DNA of 64,000 bases from an uncultured Bryobacteraceae bacterium (GTDB lineage: Bacteria > Acidobacteriota > Terriglobia > Bryobacterales > Bryobacteraceae): the NCBI GenBank assembly GCA_937924525.1, contig CALDSU010000017.1:1-64000 (forward strand). The letters are read 5' to 3'. This document shows positions 10,646 through 20,203 of the stretch, piece after piece (the first letter of the stretch is position 1; the number at the start of each line of letters is the position of its first letter). Position numbers and translations under genes: made by a program. The notes under the pieces are model-generated. The model was given only the letters and a program-made list of their open reading frames with translations. It made no database searches and had not been told where the DNA came from.

Positions 10646-11302
10646 ATGACGGTCATTTTGGTATTGGTTACGTTTCTGGTGTTCGTGGTGCTGGACTGGG
10701 TGCTGCACCGGGCGGAAGCAAAGGTCCCTGTAACAGAGGAAGTGCCTGAAAGCGCAGGCGAAATCGTAGACGGATTTCTGGTTCCCGCCAAGTATCGCTA
10801 CCACGCGGGCCATGGCTGGCTGGATCGTGAGCGGCCCAACCGGATGCGGGTAGGAATCGATGAGTTTGCGGCCATGTTGGCCGGCGCGGTCGATGGGATC
10901 GAACTGCCGAAGCCCGGCCAATGGATCCGGCAGGGTCAGCGCGTGTTCTCGTTCCTGCGGGGCGGCGAACGGGCCGAGATGGTTTCCCCTATTGAAGGCG
11001 AAGTGGTGGAAGTGAACCAGGAAGTGCTGCGCAACCCCGAACTGCTGCGCGAAGACCCGTACGGTAAGGGTTGGCTGTTGGCCGTGCACGTCCCCGACGA
11101 GGAAGGAACTCTTCGTAACCTGTTGCCCATCAACCTGGTGGCGGACTGGATGCGGGAGAACGTCGAGCGATTCTACCAGTTGCAGCCTCAGTTGGCCGGT
11201 GCGACAGCGGCCGACGGCGGACGCCCCACGGGCGACCTCTGGAAAGACAAGACTGCCGAAGAGTGGAAGCAGACGGTTTCCAAGTTTTTCCTGACGGCCT
11301 GA
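10646..11302 (+). CDS. Membrane-tethered GcvH-like protein lacking the lipoyl lysine
   Basis: A protein of 218 residues from the ATG at 10646, behind AAGGAAG. Residues 3-20 form one transmembrane helix followed by basic residues (HRAEAK). Residues 50-150 match the glycine-cleavage H-protein fold: GWLDRERPNRMRVGIDEFA, then SPIEGEVVEVNQEVLRNPEL and EDPYGKGWLLAVHV. In GcvH the lipoylated Lys sits in an ESVKA turn; here that turn is LRGGE, with G107 at the Lys position. It cannot carry lipoate there. It leads an operon with HybA- and HybB-like genes, so it is likely a structural subunit of that membrane complex. There are no other glycine-cleavage genes in the window. Confidence 0.8.
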   Translation: MTVILVLVTFLVFVVLDWVLHRAEAKVPVTEEVPESAGEIVDGFLVPAKYRYHAGHGWLDRERPNRMRVGIDEFAAMLAGAVDGIELPKPGQWIRQGQRVFSFLRGGERAEMVSPIEGEVVEVNQEVLRNPELLREDPYGKGWLLAVHVPDEEGTLRNLLPINLVADWMRENVERFYQLQPQLAGATAADGGRPTGDLWKDKTAEEWKQTVSKFFLTA

Positions 11303-11386
11303 GAATGGCGCAGGAATTGCAGTCACGTTTGCGCTGGGCGAACTGCGGAAATGGTCCAGCACACCAACCTGAGGAGTGGAGCGGAC

Positions 11387-12157
11387 ATGGCGAAGGCAAT
11401 CTTATTCGACAGCACGCGCTGCGTGGGTTGCCGCGAATGCGAAAGGGCGTGCGCGGAGAAGTGGGGAAACCCATACAACGACCAGATCGCCGAGGTGGAG
11501 AAACTCTCCGCCCAGAAGTTGACGACGATCGAAACCCACGGAGAGCGCTTTCAGCGCCGCCTGTGCCTGCACTGCGCGGAACCCACCTGCGTCTCGGTCT
11601 GTCCGGTGGGTGCTTTCGAGAAGACGGCCTTGGGTCCGGTGGTTTACGACGAGAAGAAGTGTATCGGGTGCCGGTATTGCATCATGGCGTGTCCCTTCCA
11701 GGTGCCCGCCTATGAGTGGTCGGAGATCCTGCCTCGGGTGCGCAAGTGCGACATGTGCTACGCGCGGCAAGCGAAAGGAGAACCAACCGCTTGCACTGAA
11801 GTCTGCCCGGCGGACGCCACGCTTTCCGGGGACTACGAGGCGATGGTTGCTGAAGCGAGAAAACGCATCGCCGACAGTCCGGGCGACTACCAACCGTACA
11901 TCTACGGATTACGCGAGGTAGGCGGAACCTCGGTGCTGTTCCTGTCGGCGGTTCCGTTCAACGAACTGGGCCTCCGCACCGATTTGCCCCAGTCGCCCTT
12001 GCCGCCTCTGACCTGGAGCGTGCTGTCCGCCGTGCCGGATATCGCCACATCCGGCGCGGTATTAATGGGCGGCATCTACTGGATCACCCATCGGCGTGAG
12101 GCGGTCGCCAAAGCCGAAGGCCGAAGGCCCGGCAGGCAGAAGGAGGTGCGGCAATGA
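11387..12157 (+). CDS. HybA-like ferredoxin subunit with four [4Fe-4S] clusters
   Basis: A protein of 256 residues; the start at 11387 follows GAGGAG and gives an N-terminus beginning at the first cluster. Sixteen cysteines form four clusters: C12/15/18/22, C60/63/68 with C140 region partners, C92/95/98/102 and C121/124/136/140, in the pattern of HybA, NrfC and DsrO electron-transfer subunits. A hydrophobic segment near residues 215-240 anchors it to the membrane. Unlike periplasmic HybA there is no Tat signal, so its clusters should face the cytoplasm. It would relay electrons between the NrfD-like partner and an unseen donor or acceptor. ATGA overlap with the next gene. Confidence 0.88.
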   Translation: MAKAILFDSTRCVGCRECERACAEKWGNPYNDQIAEVEKLSAQKLTTIETHGERFQRRLCLHCAEPTCVSVCPVGAFEKTALGPVVYDEKKCIGCRYCIMACPFQVPAYEWSEILPRVRKCDMCYARQAKGEPTACTEVCPADATLSGDYEAMVAEARKRIADSPGDYQPYIYGLREVGGTSVLFLSAVPFNELGLRTDLPQSPLPPLTWSVLSAVPDIATSGAVLMGGIYWITHRREAVAKAEGRRPGRQKEVRQ

Positions 12158-13311
12158 GGCGCGTGCCAGTCTGGAAATGGGTCTTCATTGCCTTGATGGC
12201 CGCTGGGGCATATGCCACCTATCTCCGTGCTTTTCACGGATTGGGTGCGGTCACCCACTTGAGCGACCAGTTCCCCTGGGGCATCTGGGTGGCTTTCGAT
12301 GTGCTCTGCGGCGTCGGCCTGGCTGCCGGCGGCTTCACCCTGGTGGCGGTTGTCCATATTTTCAATATCGAAAAATACCGTCCGATCCTCCGTCCGGCGA
12401 TCCTGACGGCCTTTCTCGGTTATCTGCTGGTGGTGCTGGCGCTGATGTTCGACCTGGGACGTCCGGACCGGATCTGGCACGCGCTGGTGATGTGGAATCC
12501 CCGCTCGGTGATGTTTGAAGTGGCCTGGTGCGTCATGCTCTACACCACCGTGCTGTTCCTCGAGTTCCTGCCGGTCGTGCTCGAGAAATTCAACCTCCAG
12601 GCTCCGCTGAAACTGCTGCATGCCATCTCGGTCCCGCTCATCATCGCGGGAATTGTCTTGTCCACGCTCCATCAGAGTTCGCTGGGAACCTTGTATCTGA
12701 TCGTTCCGCACAAGCTGGATCCGTTGTGGTACTCGCCCTTGCTGCCGCTGTTCTTCTTCCTTTCGGCGATTTGCGTGGGCTTGGCCATGACGATTTTTGA
12801 GTCCTGGCATTCCAGCCGCGCCTTCGGACGGCAACTGGAGGTCTCGCTCCTCGGCGGCATGTCCCGAGTCCTCGCGGTACTTCTCTCCGTGTACCTGGTG
12901 CTGCGATTCATGGATCTGAGCCGCCGGGGAGCGATCGGGCGGATCTGGGAGCCGCGGATCGAGAGTTACCTGTTTCTTCTCGAAGTCGCGCTGATGGCGC
13001 TGCCTGCCCTGTTGATCTTCCGCGGCCACACCCGGCGTCCGGCGGTGCTCTATGCGGCCTCGGTCATGGCGGTGTTCGGGTTCGTTACGAACCGGCTCAA
13101 CGTCGCGGTGACGGGCATGGAGCGCGCTTCCGGGGTGGTCTACCTTCCCAAGTGGACCGAACTGGCCGTAACGCTCGCGATTATCGCGCTAGGTTTTGCT
13201 ATCTTCCGCCTGGCGGTCCAATACCTGCCGATCTTTGAAGAGACGCACGAGGAGAACCGGGCGGGCAACGGCGCCCAGGCGGAGGAGGATTATCTGCTGA
13301 CCCGGGCCTAG
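12154..13311 (+). CDS. HybB/NrfD-family quinone-interacting membrane protein
   Basis: A protein of 385 residues with about ten transmembrane helices. It starts in the ATGA overlap with the ferredoxin gene. Family features include FPWGIWVAFDVLCGVGLAAG in the first helices, LMFDLGRPDRIWH, MWNPRSVMFEVAWCVMLY and LSTLHQSSLGTLYLI. This is the HybB/PsrC-NrfD type that exchanges electrons with menaquinone or ubiquinone in the membrane. The C-terminal tail is hydrophilic and acidic. It pairs with the HybA-like protein upstream to form a quinone oxidoreductase module. Confidence 0.9.
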   Translation: MRRVPVWKWVFIALMAAGAYATYLRAFHGLGAVTHLSDQFPWGIWVAFDVLCGVGLAAGGFTLVAVVHIFNIEKYRPILRPAILTAFLGYLLVVLALMFDLGRPDRIWHALVMWNPRSVMFEVAWCVMLYTTVLFLEFLPVVLEKFNLQAPLKLLHAISVPLIIAGIVLSTLHQSSLGTLYLIVPHKLDPLWYSPLLPLFFFLSAICVGLAMTIFESWHSSRAFGRQLEVSLLGGMSRVLAVLLSVYLVLRFMDLSRRGAIGRIWEPRIESYLFLLEVALMALPALLIFRGHTRRPAVLYAASVMAVFGFVTNRLNVAVTGMERASGVVYLPKWTELAVTLAIIALGFAIFRLAVQYLPIFEETHEENRAGNGAQAEEDYLLTRA

Positions 13312-13314
13312 CTC

Positions 13315-14939
13315 ATGCGCAAGACCCAGCCGAAGATCCGCACCAGCCTGGCGCTCAAGCTCGGATTGTGCTTGGCGGCCAGCACGGTGACGATCTTCGG
13401 CTTGTTCGGTTTCTCCATGATCGCGCTGCACCAGCGCGAGTCGGAGTCTCTGGTGCTGGCCAGCGCCGACCGCATCGGCGACATCATCCAGCGCAGCACT
13501 CGCTACCAGATGCTGCACAACGACCGGGAAGCGCTGTACCAGGTGATCCGGGACATCGGCAGCGAACCGGGACTGGTCCGGATCCGGATTTTCAACGAAG
13601 AAGGGCGGATCAGCTTTTCCACCGATCCCAATGAAGTCGGCAAGGTGGTGGATAAGTCCGCAGAAGCCTGCTACGGGTGCCATGCCAAGGAAGCGCCCCT
13701 CACGCGCCTGAACCGTCCGGACCGCACCCGCATTTTCGAGGAGAACGGCCAGCGGGTCCTGGCGCAGATCCGTCCGATTGAAAACGAACCCGCCTGTAGC
13801 AATGGCGCCTGCCACGCGCATCCGCCGAGTCAGCAGATCCTGGGGGTGATCGACTCCCAACTCTCCCTCCAACCGGTGGATCTGCAAATCGCCCGCCACC
13901 AGCAAGTGCTGATGTATTCGACGGCGGGCGCGGTCGCGCTCATGACGCTCATCAGTCTGATTTTTGTGTGGGTGGTGCTGCACCGTCCGGTCCAAGAACT
14001 GATTACCGGGACCCACCGCGTGGCGGGCGGCGACCTCGGGCACCGCCTGCGCGTACACTCCCAGGACGAACTGGGAGACCTGGCCGAGTCGTTTAACCAG
14101 ATGACGGAGGAGCTGGCGCGGGCGCTCGAGGAGTTGTCCGCGCGGGCCGATACGCTGGAAGAACACGTCGAGGAGAAGAAGCGCGAACTGGAGCACGCGC
14201 AGACCGTGCTGCTCGGCAGCGAGAAATACGCTTCCCTGGGCAAACTGGCGGCCACGGTCGCTCACGAAGTGAACAATCCACTGTTCGGCATCCTGACGTA
14301 CGCCCGGCTGGGCCGGAAACAACTGGCCGAAACCGGCGTGTCCGGTCCGGCGGCCGCGCAGCTGGATGAGCAGTTGCAGGTGATCGAGCGCGAGAGCCGG
14401 CGGTGCGGCGAGATTATGCGCAATCTGCTCACGTTCGCCCGGCAGGCGCCCAGCCGCCGCGACCGGTCGAACCTGAACGAACTGGTGCAGCGCGCGGTGA
14501 CGCTGGTGCGGCATCAGCTTGAATTGCAGGGCATCGCCCTGGAGACCGACTACGCCGCGGACCTTCCGCCCGTGGCGTGCGATCCGGGCCAGATCCAGCA
14601 AGCCACGCTGGTGTTGCTGGTAAATGCCTACGAAGCCATGCCGCAGGGCGGTTCGTTGCGGGTGGCGACGGCCTTCGACGCCGCCACGGGCGAGGCGATC
14701 ATCCGGGTCAAAGACACGGGCAGCGGAATCCCTGCCGAGGTGCTCGGGTCGATTTTCGAGCCCTTTTTCACCACCAAGGAGGAGCAGCAGCGCACCGGGC
14801 TGGGATTGGCGGTCGCCAAGAGCATCATCGAGCAGCACGGCGGCCGCGTGCTGGTGGATACGCGGCCCGGCGAGGGCACTGAGTTCCGGTTTGTCCTGCC
14901 CTTGCACGCCGCCGAACTGCAGCCGGCCGGAGGCGCGGC

Positions 14940-14943
<4 letters not shown>
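13315..14943 (+). CDS. Sensor histidine kinase with haem-c-like motifs in its periplasmic domain
   Basis: A protein of 542 residues. There are transmembrane helices at about 12-37 and 198-222, enclosing an extracytoplasmic domain of 160 residues. That domain has C119-Y-G-C122-H123, a canonical CXXCH haem-c motif, and C161-SNGA-C166-H167, a wider CX4CH version. After the second helix come HAMP (224-275), a coiled coil, a HisKA domain with the phospho-acceptor H317 in TVAHEVNNPL, and an HATPase domain (VRVKDTGSGIPAE; TGLGLAVAKSI). It most likely senses redox state or a small ligand through haem. The gene lies 3 bp after the NrfD-like gene and overlaps its response regulator by ATGA. Confidence 0.9.
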
Positions 14944-16288
<1,345 letters not shown>

Positions 16289-16292
<4 letters not shown>

Positions 16293-16816
16293 AACCGATT
16301 CATTTGCTGCCGGCCGGCGAAGCCGTCCGGCTGGCGGAACTGGACGGTTTGGCCGCCGGTTTGGCGCGGGTGTTTCGCGTCTCGTGCCACGTCCGCGAGG
16401 ATCTCCTCGACATTGGCTTCGCCTTTGACGCGGCGCGCAACCAATACTACAGCACCGCGATTCTGGAGGCGCTCATGGCCGTGAGCGCGGGAGTCCGCGT
16501 GCTGGGCGTCACCGCGGCCGACCTGTACGTCCCCGTCCTGACCTTCGTGTTCGGAGAAGCGCAGTTGTCCGGCGACGTCGCACTGGTTTCCCTTCACCGG
16601 TTACGCGAACGTTTCTACGGCCTGCCGGCTCGCGCCGAACTCGAGCAGGAGCGTCTGCTCAAGGAGGCCCTCCACGAACTGGGACACACCTTCGGACTCC
16701 GGCACTGCCGCGACTGGCGTTGCGTCATGTCTTCCAGCCACGACATCAGCCGGATCGACGCCAAAGGCGCCGAGTTTTGCCCGGCCTGCCGGGCGAGAAT
16801 CCAGGACGCGGAGTGA
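16289..16816 (+). CDS. amzA: Archaemetzincin-family zinc metalloprotease
   Basis: A protein of 175 residues from a GTG overlapping the preceding stop (GTGA), so it is coupled to the NtrC-type gene. It has the archaemetzincin signature HELGHTFGLRHC, with HEXXH zinc ligands and the third His, then RDWRCVM and a late CPAC, giving the family's four-cysteine second zinc site. There is no signal peptide, so it acts in the cytoplasm. Bacterial archaemetzincins have no well-defined substrate. Its place as the last gene of a redox-signalling operon is unusual. Other zincins are excluded by the HC and CVM pattern. Confidence 0.88.
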
Positions 16817-16842
16817 CGGGATCAACAGGAGATTAGAACCTT

Positions 16843-16908
16843 AAGTACCCTAAGCGGGCGACTCAGTGCTTTGCCTTAGGGAAGCGCTTTTTCGCCTTAG
16901 TACTGTAA
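16843..16908 (+). promoter_or_regulatory. Paired promoter elements shared with the Flp pilin gene
   Basis: AAGTACCCTA at 16843-16852 and AGTACTGTAA at 16899-16908 lie upstream of the regulator gene at 16950. The first is the exact reverse complement of TAGGGTACTT at 33148-33157; the second recurs exactly at 33137-33146. Both regions also contain CTTTTTCGC. The best reading is binding sites for one regulator, perhaps the LuxR-type protein encoded just downstream. Confidence 0.5.
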
Positions 16909-16949
16909 TGCTGTCCCAGCTTCTGCCGATTGTCGAGACAGCATCCAGG

Positions 16950-17648
16950 ATGTCGAACCAGGGAGGTGAGAGCGCAAACTTGGAACCCACTGAGCGCAGT
17001 CCCATCACGGTTTTCGTTTGCGAGACTCAGCCAATTGTCATTGAAGGTCTGAAGCGCGTGGTGGACGCGCATCCGGACCTCGTGCTGGTCGGCGAATCCC
17101 CCAACGTGCAGGAAGCCCTGGACGACATCGGCGCCCGCGAGCCTGGCATTGTCCTGATTGACCAAAGCTTAGGCGTCAAAACAACCTTTGAGATGATTCC
17201 CCGGATCCGGGCGCGGTCGTTGCACTCGCAAACCGTCCTGTGGGTCAACCACCTCACGGAAGTCGAGTCGTTCCGGGCGCTTCAGACGGGAGCCCGCGGC
17301 ATCCTGAAGAAAACGCTGCCGGTTTCGTCGCTGGTGGAGTGTCTGCGAGCGGTCGGGCGGGGCAACATCTGGATTGAGAATTCGATCTCGAATCAGGTGG
17401 TGGGATTCCTGAACCGGCGGACGATGCCCCGGCTGACGCCCCGGGAGCAGGAGATCGTCAGCCTGATCAGCCGGGGGATGAAGAATAAGCAGATTGCGGA
17501 CCGCCTGTCGATCACCACGGGCACGGTGAAAGTGCATCTGATGCATATTTTTGAAAAGACAGGGGTAAAGGACCGATTCGAACTGGCATTGGAGGCGCAC
17601 CGCCTGGTGGGGATCAATCCGGAGGAACGCGAGCCAGCCTCGGCGTAA
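16950..17648 (+). CDS. NarL/LuxR-family response regulator
   Basis: About 232 residues from the ATG at 16950. A TTG at 16980 sits behind a GGAGGT at 16962-16967 and is an alternative start. The receiver domain has D71 (GIVLIDQSL) and a Lys in ILKKTLP, but only one of the usual acidic pair (E25 in FVCETQ). The C-terminal LuxR helix-turn-helix reads LTPREQEIVSLISRGMKNKQ, then LSITTGTVKVHLMHIF. No kinase is adjacent in the same transcript. The upstream region carries elements also present before the Flp pilin at 33219, suggesting autoregulation and a regulon. Confidence 0.85.
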   Translation: MSNQGGESANLEPTERSPITVFVCETQPIVIEGLKRVVDAHPDLVLVGESPNVQEALDDIGAREPGIVLIDQSLGVKTTFEMIPRIRARSLHSQTVLWVNHLTEVESFRALQTGARGILKKTLPVSSLVECLRAVGRGNIWIENSISNQVVGFLNRRTMPRLTPREQEIVSLISRGMKNKQIADRLSITTGTVKVHLMHIFEKTGVKDRFELALEAHRLVGINPEEREPASA

Positions 17649-17708
17649 GGTGCGTCCCAGGCTGGGGGCCAGCGCTGCCGAGCCGGTCCAGGCGCTAGTT
17701 GAGAGACC

Positions 17709-17726
17709 GGGCAGGCTGCTCTGCCC
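17709..17726 (+). terminator. Hairpin after the LuxR-type regulator
   Basis: GGGCAG-gctgct-CTGCCC is a perfect 6-bp stem with a 6-nt loop, 61 bp after the regulator's stop codon. There is no following T-run, so it may be only a weak or Rho-assisted terminator. Confidence 0.25.
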
Positions 17727-17921
17727 TCAGGCGCACCAAGCCGAAATCAGGGACCTGGGATCAACGCGAGTGGGCAGAGTTGCCTGTCCCAGCGTTTCTC
17801 CACCAAGCCACCAAGGCTGAGGTGTGCGTCCGGCTCGAATTGCTGCCATACTGCGGATGAGGGCGGGATTTTTCCTCTCCACGTTTTGGCGTGGGAGGCG
17901 TCAAGCATAGCGAGAGACCTA

Positions 17922-18488
17922 ATGCGCGCCCTGGTGGCAACCCGTCCGGGAGTTTCGAACATGGTCCGCGATCCGCGAACCGCGCCGAGCGCGGAACTGG
18001 AGCGTCGCAACCGGTTCATTCAAGAGAACCTCCGGCGGATCTTCGTGCAGATTTACCGGATGGTGGGCAACGCGGCCGATGCGCAGGACTTAACGCAAGA
18101 AACCTTCATCAAAGCCTTGCAGCGGGAAGACCAGATCCGCGACGAGGAGAAGGCGGCGCACTGGCTGTCCCGCATCGCCACCAACACCGCGATCGATTTC
18201 CTACGGCGGCACGGGCGGTTTTCCTATTGCGACCTGGAAGCGGCGCCGGAGCAAAGCTGGGACACGCCCGAGCGACTGCTCCTGCGGAAAGAGCAACAGG
18301 ACTACCTGGAGGAGGGCTTGGGCCGTCTGACCGAGCGGGAACGCGCCGCGCTGATCCTCCGGGACGTCGAGGGGTTGCCCGCGGAAGAAGTGGCCGCGCT
18401 GCTGAACTGCTCCAAGGCGACGGTGCGGTCGCATATTGCCAACGCCCGGGTGAAGTTCCGGCGCTATTTGCGGAGGAGGCCCTCATGA
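17922..18488 (+). CDS. ECF-type RNA polymerase sigma factor
   Basis: About 188 residues from the ATG at 17922; ATG 17961 is also possible. Region 2 reads YRMVGNAADAQDLTQETFI then IATNTAIDFLRR; region 4 reads LTERERAALILRDVEGL then LNCSKATVRSHIANARVKF. This is a sigma-70 family group 4 (extracytoplasmic function) factor directing RNA polymerase to a small regulon. Its last bases overlap the anti-sigma gene by ATGA, the standard arrangement. The target promoter is probably its own, in the 270-bp gap upstream, but I could not recognise it. Confidence 0.92.
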   Translation: MRALVATRPGVSNMVRDPRTAPSAELERRNRFIQENLRRIFVQIYRMVGNAADAQDLTQETFIKALQREDQIRDEEKAAHWLSRIATNTAIDFLRRHGRFSYCDLEAAPEQSWDTPERLLLRKEQQDYLEEGLGRLTERERAALILRDVEGLPAEEVAALLNCSKATVRSHIANARVKFRRYLRRRPS

Positions 18489-19051
18489 AGCGTCATCCTT
18501 CCGAGCTTCAGTTGGCGTTGTGGGCGGGCGGCGATTTAGGCTGGCTGGCCGCGGCCAACGTACGCTGGCATGTGTCCGGGTGTCCGGAGTGCCGGCGGAG
18601 CGTGGCAGAGTTCCGGGAATGCCGGAGGGTCCTCGCGGAAGCTGGCGCTCCACGACTCAACGACTGGTCGAAGCTGGCGGCGGAAATGGAGGCCAACATT
18701 CACGTCGGGCTGGAAGCGGGAGAATGCGTAGAGCCAAAAATCACCCGGCGCGCCTTCCCGGCGCGGTGGAAACTCGCGGCGGCTTGCGCGGCGTTCCTCG
18801 TGGTGGTGGGAGGCCTCATCTGGCTGCCCGGGCCTTCGGCGTGGACGCCGGCCCAGGGCGTGGACGGCGCCGTGTTTTCGGCGGGCGGACACCTGATTCA
18901 ACTGGAACAGGATGGGCGCGCCCTCGGGCTGCGGCATGAGGGCGCGCAGGATGTGACCTACCGGGCGGCGGCCAACGGCGCGGTGGAGGCTCGTTACATT
19001 GACGAAGATACGGGCCAGGTGACGGTGCAGAATGTGGTCTTCCATGAATAA
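18485..19051 (+). CDS. Membrane-bound anti-sigma factor with zinc-finger motif
   Basis: A protein of 188 residues. The N-terminal part has WHVSGCPECR, the HXXXCXXC zinc-binding anti-sigma signature, about residues 28-36. One transmembrane helix lies near residues 97-115 (LAAACAAFLVVVGGLIWL). A C-terminal extracytoplasmic domain (about 70 residues) follows. It should hold the sigma factor encoded immediately upstream at the membrane until a signal releases it. It overlaps the following gene by 8 bp. Confidence 0.85.
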   Translation: MKRHPSELQLALWAGGDLGWLAAANVRWHVSGCPECRRSVAEFRECRRVLAEAGAPRLNDWSKLAAEMEANIHVGLEAGECVEPKITRRAFPARWKLAAACAAFLVVVGGLIWLPGPSAWTPAQGVDGAVFSAGGHLIQLEQDGRALGLRHEGAQDVTYRAAANGAVEARYIDEDTGQVTVQNVVFHE

Positions 19052-20171
19052 GACAGCGGCGGCGCTGGCGGTCGCGGCCGGCCTCTGCCTTCCCGCGTGG
19101 GGGCAACCGCAGGCGCTCGATCTCCAAAGCTCTGTGAAGATCGATTTCGCGCCGGACACGCCGGTGACGCTGGTCCAGGCGGATCTGGGACAGTCCCGCG
19201 CCACCGCGCGCGGCGGTGCCATGGTGATTGATCTGCGGATGTCGCTGACCTTGAAGAACTCCTCGCCGCGGCGGGTGCGGGGCGTCACGATGCTGGTGGC
19301 CGCGCAGGAAGTGACGCCGGGCGGCCGCGCCTCGGTGGCCGTTCCCAGTCTGGACGTGGCGCCGGGCGCCACGTTTCCGGTGCGGATCGACCTGCGGCTG
19401 TTGCGTCCCTTGGGCAATGGCGGCGGGCCGCTGGTGAACGTAGGCCTGGACGGCGTGCTGTTCCACGATCTCTCGTTTTACGGACCGAACCGCCTCGAAT
19501 CCCGGCGTGCGCTGATGGTGTGGGAAGCGGAGGCGGCCCGCGACCGCAAGTACTTTCAGGAAGTGCTGCGCGCCAGAGGGCGCGAAGAGCTGCAGAAGGT
19601 GGTGCTGGCCAGCCTGGAGCGCCAGGCGGCACGTCCGCGGATGGATGTGGAAGTCGTGCGCGGACCGGCGGCGGGCGAGGCGGGCGAGTCTGTGATGCGG
19701 TTTGCCTTCTTGGATCTGCCTTCCGCGCCGGTGGTGCCCATCGACGGCACGGCCCGGGTGCGCGGTCACGAGGCGAGTTCTCCACGCATTGAAATCCGCA
19801 ACCGTTCGCAGCAGGCGGTGCGCTACTACGAAATCGGCTGGCTGGTCCGCGATGAAAACGGGATTTCGTACTGGGCGGCATCCATTCCGGGCGCCAGCCG
19901 GGAATTGGCGCCGGGCGCGACCGCAGAGGCCTCCCCATCGTCGCGGCTCCGGTTTCTCAAAGGCGACCGCCCCGTGACGATCCACTCCATGACGGGCTTT
20001 GTCAGCCAGGTCGAGTTCGCAGACGGCGCCGTCTGGGTCCCGGAACGGCGGGTCCAGGAACTGAACCCGCTGCTGCGCGTGGTGGCCCCGTCCGCGGAGG
20101 AGCAGCGGCTTACGGATCTGTATCGCCGCCGCGGATTGCAGGCGCTCGTGGACGAATTGAACAAGTTCTGA
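19044..20171 (+). CDS. Secreted protein of unknown function, ECF-sigma cassette
   Basis: A protein of 375 residues, starting within the anti-sigma gene's last codons; an ATG at 19032 would add four residues before the signal peptide. The signal peptide is MNKTAAALAVAAGLCLPAWG. The rest looks beta-rich, with two regions about pairs of strands (LRMSLTLKNSSPRRVRGVTM and IEIRNRSQQAVRYYEIGWLV) that read like repeated Ig-type sandwich domains. No catalytic motif is seen. As third gene of the sigma/anti-sigma cassette it may be the sensor or the main output of that pathway. Confidence 0.75.
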   Translation: MNKTAAALAVAAGLCLPAWGQPQALDLQSSVKIDFAPDTPVTLVQADLGQSRATARGGAMVIDLRMSLTLKNSSPRRVRGVTMLVAAQEVTPGGRASVAVPSLDVAPGATFPVRIDLRLLRPLGNGGGPLVNVGLDGVLFHDLSFYGPNRLESRRALMVWEAEAARDRKYFQEVLRARGREELQKVVLASLERQAARPRMDVEVVRGPAAGEAGESVMRFAFLDLPSAPVVPIDGTARVRGHEASSPRIEIRNRSQQAVRYYEIGWLVRDENGISYWAASIPGASRELAPGATAEASPSSRLRFLKGDRPVTIHSMTGFVSQVEFADGAVWVPERRVQELNPLLRVVAPSAEEQRLTDLYRRRGLQALVDELNKF

Positions 20172-20181
20172 GGGCGGCCCC

Positions 20182-20203
20182 GTCCGCAAGAGCGCTAGCG
20201 GAC
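20182..20203 (+). terminator. Hairpin in the convergent gap
   Basis: GTCCGC-N10-GCGGAC forms a 6-bp stem between the convergent genes ending at 20171 and 20195, followed after 7 nt by TTTTT. It overlaps the last codons of the minus-strand gene. Plausible but weak terminator for the plus-strand gene. Confidence 0.3.
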
